Positions 10,449-23,265 are shown, counted from the first letter of the stretch. The stretch: 64,000 nucleotides of DNA from Cryphonectria parasitica EP155 (GCF_011745365.1 NW_024468913.1:3658001-3722000); one strand, 5' to 3'. Numbers and translations: made by a program. Notes: generated by a model from the letters alone, not told the origin.

Positions 10449-13400
10449 GATCATAGCGGTTGTGGATACTATACCATGTTATCCTGGCTTTTATTCATCC
10501 GCCCTGGCCAAGGTGGACCGCACTGAATATATACCCAAGTACAGCTGAACACTTTCCTGGCCCAAGAAGCTTTCACCACACGAACCCAGGAACCCAAGTC
10601 GGCAGTAACATGATCAGTTAGCCGCCGCGGAATACCGGAAGTGAAGGGACAATGGCTAACGTCAGATGTGATTTACGGTGAACTTTCCCGCGGCATCCGA
10701 CCAATTGGGGTGGGATGGCCTTCTTTCATGGGGTTGTGCGGCTTCTGAGTTTCTGGCACAGGGGAAAGAAAAAGGCATGGTTAGATCTGCGCCGTAGTCG
10801 GATTCAGGCTAGTGTTAAAGGCAAAAGGTTCATCAGATCTCACATTTTGCATATCCTTACATGCAAGCCCCTTCATCGCGCCGCCTGTTTGAGCCAACTC
10901 GCCGCGAGGTTTCACTCCTTACTTCGGATACATGACCACAAGGTGGGTGGTGGTGGTGGTGGTGGTGTGGGGGGGCAATATCACTCAGGCAATTCTCTTG
11001 TTTTCATGGCGAAAAGTCAAAATTTGGGTTTCCTCATGAGGGAGGAAAAGAAGGGGGGAAATGCTAATGCATTCTCTTTGGCTTTTGGACATCAATCTGG
11101 TTTCTTTCAGTTGTTCCTTTTAGTTGTTCCTCTGTAAGTTACCAAAAAGGGAAGCCGCCTTCCAGCCTCAGCCCCTCACAACCACCTGCCCGTCCAGCAT
11201 CCTTGAACCATCCATGAGGTCAGCTGCCCATATGCTTCTTCCCAGACCTTGCTACTGCTTTTTTCTTTCTTCCTTTCTCCTTCCCATTCCTTCAAGACAC
11301 CATCAACCCAGTTCTCTCTCTATCTCCTTCACCGCCTCTCATCAACAGAATCAACAGCACCTGTACGAAAACGATGCCGTCCCGCCATCATATTGTCTCC
11401 ACCATGCATTGATTCTACCACGTAGTATGACCTCTCTAGATCGGTCTACTGCGGGGCGATACGCTACGACTACGACTCTTGTTTCGGTCTCTTTTTTTAG
11501 AGACAACCTCTTCAAGGCCCTGCCTGTCGACACACCTCTTCCCCCTCCTGTTCCGGCATCTTCCCCCATTCGTCAAAGTCAACATCGACAACCGGTCAAG
11601 CAGGCTCTCCGAGATTTTCTCGGTGCATGGCAGAGGGACAGACACATTCGCTTCTCGTTTGGCGGCCCTTGCAGCCGCCGCCACCCACTCACCCAAGACC
11701 GGAGAATTACCCAGCTCGTCACAGCATCGTCATACGAATGCGAGCCGATGTTGTGGCGCACTCCTCCCGGCCCTCCTCAATATGGCTCTGACACTTCTTT
11801 CATCGTGCAGACCCATTTCACCCATACCCGTTCATGTCCGCTCATTTCGGATGAGCCGACTCGTGCCTTGCTGGTCCGATGGCTCCCTTGACACTGATAA
11901 TCAGATATTCTCCACCGACAACACCACCTTGCCTCGTGGCCCATATCATCAACCAGCCCATCCACCCTCCCCCCCGAGCGGGATCTCATGCCCCGGCCCA
12001 AGACTCGCTCGGACCTTACCGCACGGAGCAACCGCGGCGGCCGGCCAAGACAGCCGGCAAGGCATTCTGGAGCCGAACTTTGAGGTTTCATCGCTCCACA
12101 CCGTCATTTTTCGGGGATCGGAGGTGTCTTCAGCACATACCGATTTGTCTATACAAGGTCAAGATCGGCGGGTTTACATACAGGGTCAATTGTTGTCCAG
12201 CAAAGCAATACCTGCGCCGCCATGGTGACACGGCTGAATCTGCGACTTCACCGAATATTTGACTTGGCCTTACTTTTCTCGCCACGGGATGATCAAGGCG
12301 CCCAATGTGGTGGCGCCCTGCTGCCCCACCGTACACAAGAAGTTCAAAACACATGATTACGACCACTTCCCAAATAAGAAGGAAAAAGGAATCAGAGATT
12401 TGTCAGGGAGGGTGCCATTGTGCGCACATCTGAGATATGAGAACCCTTCCACTGCGACTCTCATCAATGTCCCAAGACAGGCGCTGGTCGACCTTTCAAT
12501 CCTTTATTTGCAAGAGGCACGGCCATGTGCGGCTGAGTAATTGTCCGAGAGCAGAGCCTCAACTCATTGAGGTAACACAACATTGTCTCCGCATCGGCTG
12601 AGGCGTGGGTGGCCCCAAGCAGAATGTACATGCGAGGTCGTAGAGGCTTTCTTCCTTGGAGGCGGGAGTTGCTTGGGTCTGCGTGATCATAAGCATTGCA
12701 CTTCGATAAGTTGATGTGAACGGAGTGGCGTCTGCTCTTGTGAGGGGAGGATTTGGCGGCCCAAGAACCCGTCTCTTCATCCCTATTTTGCGTTGTGGTG
12801 GGCCAATGCCATATGAGACGTAACTCGTGCGGATCAGGTCAATCTCGATATCACGGTTCTGGGGGCGACCTGCGAGACCAGGTATCAAAAGTATGACAGG
12901 TCAGATTCGTGCCCAACCAAGAGCGAACCGTGGGTCTATATTTCGCTGCCGCGACTGAGGCAGCGAGGATCGACCCACTCGATACGATGGCACTGCAGTG
13001 CAGTGAAGAGTAAAAAAAGCAGCTCACTCCGTTTTCCCCGGTCGCATCTAAAACAACGACGGCCATGTTATTACGGCCGAGGGTGTCACTCGCGAATCAT
13101 CAGCGCTCCGTCATTGTTTTTTGTTTCATCGTAGTCGTCCCATTGTTGAGACGAGAGACATTGTTGTTTCGAGCAATAGGTTGAGAAACAGGTACCCCTC
13201 TCGAGTAATTTTCTTCCTTCCGCGGCGAGGATCCGATGCTCGCAAGAGGCGGAGGCTCGTTGGTTGATCCGCGGATCGTAGCCGTGCCAATGTCGCACTC
13301 TACAGTACCAGCCAGCTGGGTCGTCTTCTGAAAGACTGCTCCACGGGCATCAGCCCACAAAGAAAAAAAGAAAAAGAAAGAAACAGCGAAAGAAAGAGAA

Positions 13401-14990
13401 GGGGAAAAAAAAGGCAGCAGCACTCACGCCTTCTGTTCTCTTCCTCTGTGTGCGACTACAATCAGCCAGACAGGTAGCATGCGATCGACTTTCTATGTTA
13501 GCATACTGTAGCCTGGCGCTGTTCAACTCGGAGGGCTTTTTTCCGGGCCAGGAAAATGATTCAGAGTCGAGGAGGCTCTCCTATCACCCTTCAAATTTCG
13601 GTATCACGGCTTTGGACATAGAGTTTTGCATCCCGATGATGGCTCTGCTGATTTGTACCACTTGACAGGCTGATTTCACCGCACACCGCCCAAGGCAAGG
13701 ACAAGAAATAAACCCTTGGACAGGCACACGCTTTCATCGAACACAGCAGCATCTTGCCTATGGCACAGGGATGAGTTCAAATAAGTTTGCACGGGTTTTG
13801 ACGGGCGCCGGCGGCTGAATTCGATCGACTTACTAGCGTGCTTCTAAGAAGTCACCACCACTAGCTTGTACCGTAGTTTGACCAAGGCCTATAATATTGA
13901 CTGAAGGAAACATCAAAAGCCAACTTTCAGTTTGTTCTTTGTAATGTATACTCTACGCAAAGAAAGAAACAATTAGACTTATAAGAGCCCGTACGTGAGG
14001 TTTCCGAAGCACTTGCGGCTTTGCTTCAACATCCAAGCATCCTGAAGGGAGGGAGAGAGCCTTCGGGCCTTGCAGCGCATAAGTTTTTTTCTTGCATAAT
14101 ACCATAATAACAACAAACACTCAGCGCGCTTTGATGTGCAGTCCTAGCTCCATATCGCCTTGCACTTAATAGCAAGGATCCATGGCGCCAGTGTTCTAGA
14201 TTATTTTAATAATAATAGAAAGAAAGAAAGAAAAAAAAGACTAAGAGCTCATTCTCATTAACCTCTAGCAGATCAAAGGTCCTGGTTCGGAGCCGTCGCT
14301 AAACACAGCCCCCCGGAACAAGTCGCCAAATGCTTCCAATTCCTTGCCCCCCCCCCTTTCGAAGCGACAATTTCATTACCAGACCACTTTCTCTGATTTC
14401 GACAGTCAAGTAGACGCTCTACTTTTGGTTTCTACAGAGACCACCAAGGCCACTGGAGTGGAAGTAAGGTCTGACTAAGATTATCGTGCCCTGCACTTGA
14501 GTAGATCGGATCGGGTACAACACGGATAAAAGACCTGCACGTCAGGCCACATGACACTTGCCGGGGGGGGGGGAGGGGTGAGGGTGAGGAGAACACCTTC
14601 GATCGAATGATGGTGCGTGAGAATGCATTGTTGCAGTGGGTATCCTATTTAGTATGCCAGCAGGCTGCAGGCGTCTCAACAAAAAAAACAAAAAAAAAAA
14701 AAATCAATCAAAATATGACTGTCCTTCATTTTCCCTGGCTGCCATCAAGCGGCATCTTTCCCGCCGGAGCTATGTCCCGTTGGCTTTTTCATCCAAGCGA
14801 AAATCCCTCGCGCCAACGCCGAAGATGATTCGATGAGGATCCGAGCCCGTACCTGGCCGATCATGTGAGAGCCAACAAGAGGTTCCTTTTGCCGAGGCCT
14901 AGATGCTGCAAGCTCGACCGGACGGGAGCTGATTTTGTGACAGCTCTCGTGCATCATGAAGATGTGCGGCATGAACGTGATGCTGTAATC

Positions 14991-17900
14991 TCACTGGACT
15001 ATCTTATCGATATTGACCAGCAACTTACCAGCACTAGGCTTCCCGTGAGCATCTGCCAGATCAATGAATCGGTAGCCCTGTTGCAGTCGATCAAGCCGGA
15101 TGCAGGCCCAAGCCGCAAGCTTATCTTTCACGAGCCCTTCGTCCTCGATCTTGAACCTGTATTACAGAAGACAATGAATCAGTATAGTGAACTTCTTGAT
15201 GATGTGGTGGCACGAATTCGTCCAGGGGGAAGTTAGTCATCCCAAAATATAACACCTCGCCCGTTGAACGTTTCAGCTGCCAACGCCCACCACAACGTTG
15301 CATGGTCACACAGCAGCACCGAATCGCAATCGGGAAATCGGCCATGGGTAGGGAAGCCGAGGTGTGCCAGACAGAGAACGCATGCAGGGAGACGCAAATG
15401 ACAGGTCTGTCATGCGGTTCTCAGCGGAAGCGCAGCGAAAGGCTGGCATCCCACGCGACGTCTCACCATACCACTCCTGCGACCAGCTCACTGAAGCTGT
15501 TCCCTGCCCACTCCCCACGCCGGTGTGCGTGCAAATCTCGCCCCATGGGTGTCAGCTTGTTTTGGGGGGGAGGGTGTGTACTGCAAGGCTCTCAAGACTG
15601 CCGTAAAGGGAAACTTTCGCCTAAAGGGTGGTCTGCATTGGGGTCCGTTACGGCCTGCAGATGCACACTTGCGGCCGCTTTCCACTCCCCAAATGAGACG
15701 GGATGCTTTCCCAAAGTGGGTACCACAGCTTTGGCGCTTGGTGACATCTTGACACATGTGATACGCGATGATGACATGTAGCCAGGCAAGGGAAGATGGG
15801 AGAGTGTATGGGTGGGTGTAATCAAGTGAAGGGTTGAGGAATCACGGTCCCGAACAGGCGGGGAGGTCCAGCTCCGCGCGCAGGAGGCTTAGAGCATCGT
15901 GGCTTACCTGACGAAGCTGAGTTCCTCAACGATATTTGCGATGGGTGGGAACTCAAGGACTTGGCCGACGCCCCAATCGGGGTTTTCAGTCTCGCTGCAT
16001 TTTGTCACCAGCTTGTACTGGCCGTCCTGGGCAAGTCCGCTCTTGATTGCCTTCTTCTCGTTGCGCTCCTCGGGTGTCTCAACGTGGAGTTCGCACTTGA
16101 CAAATGGCTTGAAGCCGGTGCTATCCGAGGTGCTCATGCTGGATGCCGAGCTGGCTTCGCAGTCGCTGTCGGATTCTCCTGGGAACGGGAGGAGCTGTCC
16201 GGCCAGGACCGTGATGCGAAGGCGTTTGAGGGCCCGATGCCTTCCACCTTCGGCCTGCGATCTTGTGTCGTCGCTGCTGAGGTACCCCTGGGGCTTCAGC
16301 ACCCAGCCCTGTTCCGACTCGAACATGGCGCTATTGAGCATCATGGCCTCGTCAACATGCGATCGCTGCCAGTTCAGGGCTACCATCTGCACACCTTTCC
16401 TCCAGTACAGAGAGGGGTCGAGGTTCGTCGAGTTCACCCGTGTGGAGTGAGGATATGCGCGCATGAAGAACTTGCGGTTGTGTACGAACATCTCCTGGTG
16501 CCTGGTCTGGTGCAGCTTGAGGATCTTGTACTCGTCGATAGAGAAGATGTGCGAGATAGACTGGGCTCCAGGGGCGGAGAAGTCCTTGAAGTGTTCGCTG
16601 TGCGTATAGATGGCCAGCTCGCCCAGTGCCTGTCCGATCACCGTCTTGGACTTCTTGATTACTTCAGAAGCACTGTTGTTACCTTGTTGTGCAGCGAGAT
16701 CGACCGCCACGGACAACCGCTCGTCGTCGGAGCCGGCGTCGTCTTCGCGCAACAGGGGTACAGTCAGCTGGCTGCTGCTGGTGCCGCCCTTGGATGAGCT
16801 GAAGCTTGCCGCGGCTGGTCTCTTCACCTTGACTAAGATCTTCTCCATCAGCTCTTCCAGCCGAGGCTGCCTCTCCGCCGGGTTGCAATCTGCCAGCTTT
16901 CTGTCCAGGAGATGGTCGCCCCACTCTTCTTTCATGATCTCGGCCATCATGTCCTGCTGCTGGCCCGTGGCGTGGACCTCGAGGCTGACAATGACAGGAA
17001 GTTTGTTCGTCTTGAAGGCTGATTCCCTGATTACCCTGCAGACCTGGCGGAACGGGATGCGGTCCGCCAGACCTACGTCGCCGAGCCCCTGGACCGTGTG
17101 CGCGTGCGTGACCTCGGGCTCGATCCTCCGCTCCCTAGGCTCTCTCGATCTCGAGCCGGACCGGGACGTGCGCCCTCTCGACGTGGTGGACTCGGCTGAC
17201 CTCACATGACGCAGTGGTGGCCCACCGTCGTTGGGGTCTAGCAGGTCGTTGTCGAGCGAGGTCGTGCTGTGGCTGGCCGGCGGGAGGGTCAAGTGCAGCT
17301 GGCTCATGCTGGCACTAGCGTTGCTGCTGGGCCTCCGGCCACGGCCACGGCTGCGACTCCTTTCACGCACGCTTCCCGCAAGTTCGTGCCATTTCTGATC
17401 CATGAGATCAACCAGGCTCCGCGCCGCATCCGGTATAGAGCTCGTGGAGAGCGTGGACATGTTGGACTGGTGCCTCTTGTGCGTAGGGAAGGTGGACCGA
17501 TCTGAGGAGTTGAGGTTGTTGTTATTATTGTTGCGTGGCGATTTCGACCCGCTCGGTGTTCTGGGTCGTGTCTCTGACCAGCCCTCGCCATTCCATACGT
17601 CTATCTCGACACAGCGGCAGCCATTCTCCAGGACCGACCTGTAGGCCTCAGCCGAGACCTCACCACTCAGCTGGTTGCCAAGCCCGATATATGTGTTGTG
17701 GCTACTGCTGATGAAATAGTTGGTGATGGGCTTCGACAGGTCTTTCTTGCCTGCTGGCTTCAGGGCCGCGCTGTAGTCGTGCAGCCAAATGTATACAAAG
17801 TCCCCCAGCGTGTATATCTCCTTCTCGAGGGGCCGCACCAAGCTGCCCTGCGTCTCGACCAGGAACTCCTGCAGACGATCCCTCGTTATGTAGTCTCCGG

Positions 17901-18351
17901 CACGGCCTCTCAGCCCCGCAAAGATGTTCTCTATATGCCTGTGCGTCGAGTCTTTCAACAAGGGCAGGTCAGATGTCGTCGTGTGGTACAGATCCGCCTC
18001 GTCGACGGCCAATGGGTGGCTGTTGTTGTTGTCGTCGGAAGTGGTAGCCGCCTCATCGTCGACCGTCTTGGGATCGTGCTGGTGCTTCTGTTGGTTCTGG
18101 TTCTGGTGCTGCTGCTGCGAAGGGCTATGACCGTGCTGTGCGCTGGTAGGCCCGCTCCCGAGCGCGACCATATTGAAGAAGTGTTTCCATGCCGTGTGCG
18201 CTCCGAAGCGCGGGCTGGGCCGCGGGCCGCTGGTAGCGGGGGTCGGTGGTATCGGGGAGCCTATTCTTGGGATGTTCTGGGTCGTCAATGCGACTTTGGT
18301 AGTGGCTCCAGTATTCTCTGGTGGTGCCGCGCCGCGCCTGCGAGGCGACAT
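14991..18351 (-). CDS. PLC1: Phosphoinositide-specific phospholipase C
   Basis: Exon 1 is 18351-15908 and exon 2 is 15156-14991, giving 869 aa. The ATG is at 18351 (the codon before it is GTG). Disordered Gln/Asn-rich N-terminus (to about 115), EF-hand-like helical region (125-195), X box with catalytic His218 in SSSHNTY and metal ligands in CRCVEIDVW, a Ser/Arg-rich insert of about 150 residues (260-410), second X-box half with HAHT (His416) and LPVIVSLEVH, Y box (about 600-715: SISHIFSIDEYK, RAYPHSTRVNSTN, MVALNWQ) and a C2 domain (about 740-869). It hydrolyses PIP2 to IP3 and diacylglycerol at membranes in calcium signalling. The C2 domain is completed only by exon 2 (FKIEDEG, AAWACIRLDRLQQGYRF, LLVNIDK). 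The 751-nt intron has donor GTAAGC and acceptor TAATACAG; the joint is phase 2. Confidence 0.93.
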
Positions 18352-21300
18352 CACAGGGTGGTGCGTGTGGGCGCGCCTGTGGATGAGTCCCTGTGTTGGG
18401 AGGGAAAGAAGAAAGAGGAAGAAGCCTGAAGTTAGTCAAAGCTTCTGTCTCTCTATTGTTTTTCCCTCTCTTTCGAGATGCGACAGTGCGGTATGCGCTT
18501 TTGCGAGATTACGGTGGAGGACGGGACGGGAAGAGGGAACGTGGGGGAGCAGGCAAAAGCGAACAGAATAGAGGGGGGACAAAAGTTGGAATGTTGTGTA
18601 ATCAAGGATTGATCACGATATAAGGTCTTGAAATATTGGAAAAGAAGAAAGAGAGAGGAGAGAGAATTCAAGTCTTCTCCCTCCCCCTTTGAGCATGCTC
18701 GTGGAAACTTACGAGGCAACCCATGACGAATGCAAGAAGAACAAGCAGACGATGGGGTGGTCCGTACGGTGTCTTGTTTCCCTCGTCCCCTCCCCCCCCC
18801 CCCTGTGTCGCGTCGCCCGAACGTGCACGCAAAGCACGCAAAAAACGCAAGCACAACACCCCCAAAGGCACAGCACAGGGCAAACGTTAAGGGGGGTTGA
18901 CAGCTGCGAGCTGCGAGATCCGCAAGGGAGATCGGCGCGCCGGATTGGCGAATGGGTAACAGGAGGGCCCTCTGTGGGTCAGGGCGTCCTGGGGCTGCAG
19001 GCCAGGCCCTGTTCGGCTACTCGACTCGCTACCGGGGTTCTGGGCGGCCGCTGCAGGTTGACATGGCCCGTGTGTGGTGGTGGTGTCACTCGTTCACGAG
19101 GTTTTGTTCGTGTGAAGTTTGGTGGCAAGAGAGGAAATACGATCAAGAGACGAGAGAAAGTGAGAGTAGAAGATGACAATCAAAGAGACATGGAAGGAAG
19201 GGGCAAAAGAAGAATAAAAGAAAGCCATACCACAACCAAGAAGGACGAGGAACCAAAACCAACGGGCGTCAGAGAGGAAAGGCATGATGAATCCCACGGG
19301 GGCCCTGGGGGGGTACTAAGACATGCGCCAGCCTGGACCTGGTGGTGGCACCTGCCACATGCCTCCCAAAGAGCTCCCTCGGTCGAGACAATGTGTTCAG
19401 CTCTGTCAAGGCTGACCGCGCATAGCCACCGCGCTGACCAACGAGCATCCATCCAGAAACGACCAGACGCTCTCCAATCCTGTTCATCTGCTAAGGTTTG
19501 GACAATCTGTCTCCAAATGTCAGATTGGGGGACGAGGGTCTAGGGGTCCAGCTCCGGCTTGGCGCAATGGCAGTTCCGCGACACTGATCCCAGCTCAACA
19601 AATCTTGTGTCTCCAGACAAAGATAATTTAGGAGGGAGGAGATTCCTTGAGGCGCCAGTCGGATCAAGACAAATAGATGATCTTGTTCCAGGAATACCAT
19701 CATCGCGTGTGTGAGCCGTCGTACCGCTTGTGGAGCTGTGCTGTGTGGATGAATGGGCAGCGCATCCACCTCTTTACCTTTTCTCTCTGGAGACCTTTTC
19801 TCACATTACCATTTCGTTTGATCTGTTTTTTTGTTCTTACTCTTCTGTTTTTCCTTGGCGTCTTCTATCGCACGGGGCTGATCAGCCTCGGATTTGTCAA
19901 GGCTATCTGTCCCTTCTTCCACTTTGGAATCAAATCCTCTCTCCCCTTCCCAAGGTTCAGCCTCGCCGTCATGTCTTTTCTTTGATGCAGCCATATGGGA
20001 GGCCGTCCGTCGCCTTATCCAACCACAATCGCAAATGCCATGTACTGTAAGCCACCGACTGCATACTGCAGCAGCCGTCTGGTGCCCCCGGAATCAGTGC
20101 AAGGTGCGGCTGCTGCAGTGGGTTCCCGCCGCCCTGGCACAGACCCAAACAAGGGTCACAGGGCCTTGTCAAATTTCCCGGTTCTAGTTTTTTTCTATTT
20201 TTGGATTGACGTCGACATCAACGCAATCTCGTATTGTTTACTTTTCTTGCTGCTTCTTTAGGATCTTCAAGATACGGAACCTTGAATCGCATGGTTTTAT
20301 GACATATCGAGTATTGTGTTCTTCCCGGTGAACAAAAGTCTGCTGCGAAAAGGAAAAGTTTCTTGTCTGGTTGAGGATTTTGGACAAGACCGGGATTCAA
20401 TGGGCGTGACGTCGTTGGGCATCTGCTTTTTCGTCCGCAGGATTTCATCACCAGACGTTCCGGTTTTCACAGTAGACAGCGAACAGCACGCCGAAAGAGT
20501 ATTACTACAATCATCCTCCAATTTTGTAGCTCTTCATACTCTTGTTTCATCATCTACTGCATAATACCATAGAGGCGTGAACAGGAGGCCTTATCCCAAC
20601 GCTAGTCGGTCGGATGCTGTTCCTCACTCCCAACGTACAATAAGGGCTTCCTTTTAGCCATTTCGTTTGTAGAACACGGCAGCTATATGTAACTCTCATG
20701 GACCTTGGGCTCGAGCCAAATTCCAGTCCCCGCCGATTCTCAGTGAATCACTAAGGGTAGAACAGGAGACGAGCCAGGAATTTGCAGGCTTCTCGAAAAC
20801 CTTAGCTGCCACTTGCACATTCTGCTCAGTCAGCTTGTTGGGTCCTCAATGTACGCTCTTATTCCTCTCGTTATGGTCACTACCTAGGTATCCAAGGCAG
20901 TGACTTCTCTGGTAATACAACAGCGATGGGAGGATCGTCCCATCGAAACTTTTTCATCCTTGAGGCTCTTCCGTCTTCTTCTCTTCATCGTCTGCGTCCA
21001 TTAACTTCAGACGGGAGCGGCTGTTAGCAGTTCTTACTCCCCAACACCAAGATAGTTGGTGCTAGCCCCTGTCACGAGCTTCATGTTCGTTCCGCGCCTA
21101 GGTCTATTAACTTGTTCAAGTCAAAGATCTAGGGCAATAGCTTACCATACTAATTATGATTCACGTGCAAGTCTAGGCATTTAGAGCGAGGGTCACTTAA
21201 TTTAAATGAATCCACGATCTCGTGGTAAATGCACAAAAGGGCTCGTCGTCTTAGCCTTTCTACGAGCGGTTTGCAATATAAGGGCACCATTGCTTTCACG

Positions 21301-21527
21301 GCTCTTCTCCGAACCTGCTCTTTCCCTTCTCCTTCCTCCTTCAACACTCAGTACTCACCTTAGACGTCCCTTGAACTAGACTATCACGGCACCGTTATCC
21401 CACGTTGGAAACTCTTGGATTTATTCACTTCACTATAACCACATAATATCTAACATCCACTTCAGACGACTTTCAACCCCCCCCCCCCTCGACCAAAAAA
21501 AAAAAAGACCACAGACATCAATACACC
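18352..21527. other. Intergenic region upstream of the phospholipase C gene
   Basis: About 3.2 kb without a supportable gene. A CT/GA-rich leader next to the PLC start is consistent with a 5' untranslated region. Short frames on both strands overlap one another and carry no recognisable features. Confidence 0.5.
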
Positions 21528-22046
21528 ATGTGTCCAGAGCAGTTTTATCACGGTAGGCCATGCCAATTCCAGGTCGGAATTGCCCACGGCCACGAGATAC
21601 CGGAATTCCTCGACAACAAGCCCGAACCACAACCACTGGAGCCCTACTTAGACGCCAAAACGAAGGCCAAGAACCCTTGCAGACCTTGCATCCAAAACGC
21701 AGCGTCCATGTACGGTATGGAAACGCTATGCATAGCAGCAGACTTCATTGCCTTCCCGTCACGCCTTTCTATCGGAGCCCAAGTTTTCGTCTGGTTTCTG
21801 GTGACGATGCCACTCCTTCTCCACCTCCTGAAAACGATCCGCCGTCCAAAGCATACCAACCAATGGTCTGGTTCACACGCCCACTTTGCTTTAGCCCTGG
21901 TTCACTTGGTTAGGTGTGGGTTCGATCTCGACCTGTTCACTCAATGTCGTGGGAACTGGATGAGTGGTGAGAAAGGGATGCAAGGTGTGCCAGATGAAGA
22001 GATGTACAGTTGGACACCGCCAGTCCGTGCAGCCTGGAATGAATGA
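21528..22046 (+). CDS. Uncertain small Cys-containing hypothetical protein
   Basis: Open frame of 172 aa from the ATG at 21528. The first 65 residues look protein-like: an MCPEQFYHGRPC start, His-rich GIAHGHEIPEF, a Pro/Glu stretch and a CRPC pair. The end, with DEEMYSWTPPVRAAWNE, also looks genuine. The middle (about 21720-21930) is less convincing: a neighbouring frame (DDATPSPPPENDPPS) looks better there, and GTATGG at 21716 could be a donor. The gene may therefore be spliced and the uninterrupted frame only approximate. No family is recognised. Confidence 0.4.
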   Translation: MCPEQFYHGRPCQFQVGIAHGHEIPEFLDNKPEPQPLEPYLDAKTKAKNPCRPCIQNAASMYGMETLCIAADFIAFPSRLSIGAQVFVWFLVTMPLLLHLLKTIRRPKHTNQWSGSHAHFALALVHLVRCGFDLDLFTQCRGNWMSGEKGMQGVPDEEMYSWTPPVRAAWNE

Positions 22047-22857
22047 AAGGATCACGATAGATAGCGTTAGTTTCTACTTGAGACGAAGTCTTAGACAGCG
22101 ATTCTGTGTTATTAATTAACCACTGTGCAAAACAAAAAAAAATACAAGTTAAACTTAGAATAGTGTGTGTTCAATCAGCTGCAAGTATTTTAATTACGCA
22201 AATTGTTCTAGTACCCTTTAACCAACTCAGACAAGTGTGTACTTTCAGTCATCATTAGCTCAATATAAGACTTACATTTATATTATATTTCAAGATGAAC
22301 CAATGAAAGACGCAGCAATGTCTGGGGGAGTTTTCTTGCGAGTTCTACTTGTATAAACAAGTTAGTGCATAGTCATAGGAAGCTTAAGATTGGATTCGAA
22401 TTCTACATATCAAATACACGTCAAGGAAGAGAGGAAAAAGTAATAAAGAATATGAAACCAAAAACAAGGAAGAGAGAGAAAGGTCATCAAAGAAAAAGTC
22501 TCAATATCGTGGACGATGTGTCCAGGTGTCTTTTTTCTTGCTTTGATTTGGGGGGGGGGGGGGTGTTCATCTGTTCTTGATCGATCCCAACCCTGTTCAT
22601 ACAGCCCCAGGCGCGGCGCATGCTTGCACAACGTCATTCCGGTTCTCCAACCACACTCCATCGAATGGTCATTCCAAGCTCTTCCATTCGTAATTTGCGC
22701 AATTGAGACTGTCGAGATATTTCAACAAACACGTTTCACACCACCTCGCTCAGACGGCCGGCAGAGCCTCATAACATCATTTTTAACCATATCCACATCT
22801 TCACAGCATTGGTCCCGTATTACCACTGAGAAACAACCCCACCCCGGCTTCGATAAC
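22047..22857. other. Intergenic, AT-rich
   Basis: No gene seen. Contains a long G run near 22550-22562 and the presumed promoter of the cupin gene. Confidence 0.5.
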
Positions 22858-23265
22858 ATGGCTGGGCAGAAGAAGCAGAAGGATTGGGAGAACGAGGTGC
22901 GCTCATGGGGCTTCTCGCATGTGTTCACATGGACTGATGGGCCGTATGACACCTCTCACTCTCTCTTTCGAACTTACAACCCGTGAAAGCAAAAGTGTCG
23001 TGAGAGGAAATGGCTGAAATAAGAGGGAGCTGCTGACGGAGAACTTTCCCACACTGCAAACAGGAACGCTCACTACAGCCCACACTCCCACGCCGGCTTG
23101 ACGACACACCTCATCCTTAGGGGTGAACTTACCATCACTTACCCAAAGGACGAGCAGCCAACCAAGCAGACTTTTTTTGTCGGCGACCGGATCGATGTTG
23201 ACGCGGGTCGGGTTCATGAGGTGTGGATGGGCAAGGAGGGGTGTACGTATGTTATTGGGGAGTGA
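22858..23265 (+). CDS. Single-domain cupin protein (two exons)
   Basis: Exons 22858-22943 and 23064-23265 join (phase 2) to 95 aa. Intron: donor GTATGA, branch GCTGACG and acceptor AAACAG. The product is little more than one cupin barrel: motif 1 as HSHAGLTTHLILRGE (His36, His38, with His44 where Glu is usual) and motif 2 as GDRIDVDAGRVHEV (His80). The histidines could bind one metal, as in small dioxygenase- or isomerase-like cupins, but the substrate is unknown. There is no signal peptide, so it is probably cytosolic. At 95 aa it is at the short end for cupins. The exon joint is well supported because motif 1 follows directly after it. Confidence 0.85.

Larger units (their letters stand above)
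8944..14990. other. Gene-poor region, 6 kb, with microsatellites
   Basis: Apart from the promoter of the zinc-ribbon gene I see no supportable gene. The stretch holds a long CA/TG microsatellite, a GA microsatellite, GGT repeats near 10947, a G run near 14563 and several purine-rich blocks. An open frame at 11479-12228 (+) is long, but a second frame over part of the same bases looks equally plausible, so neither is called. Confidence 0.5.

Noticed and set aside
11479..12228. Open frame of 249 aa on the plus strand
   Set aside because: A second frame (11879-12262) looks equally protein-like over the overlapping bases and neither has a recognisable motif; the area is low in A/T, so long open frames are expected by chance.
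15961..16797. Plus-strand frame of 278 aa opposite the phospholipase C gene
   Set aside because: Antisense shadow; the opposite strand encodes the conserved Y and C2 domains.
19555..19625. Possible tRNA: an A-box-like GGCGCAATGGCAG
   Set aside because: No B-box (GGTTCRANNCC) at the right distance and no acceptor-stem pairing.
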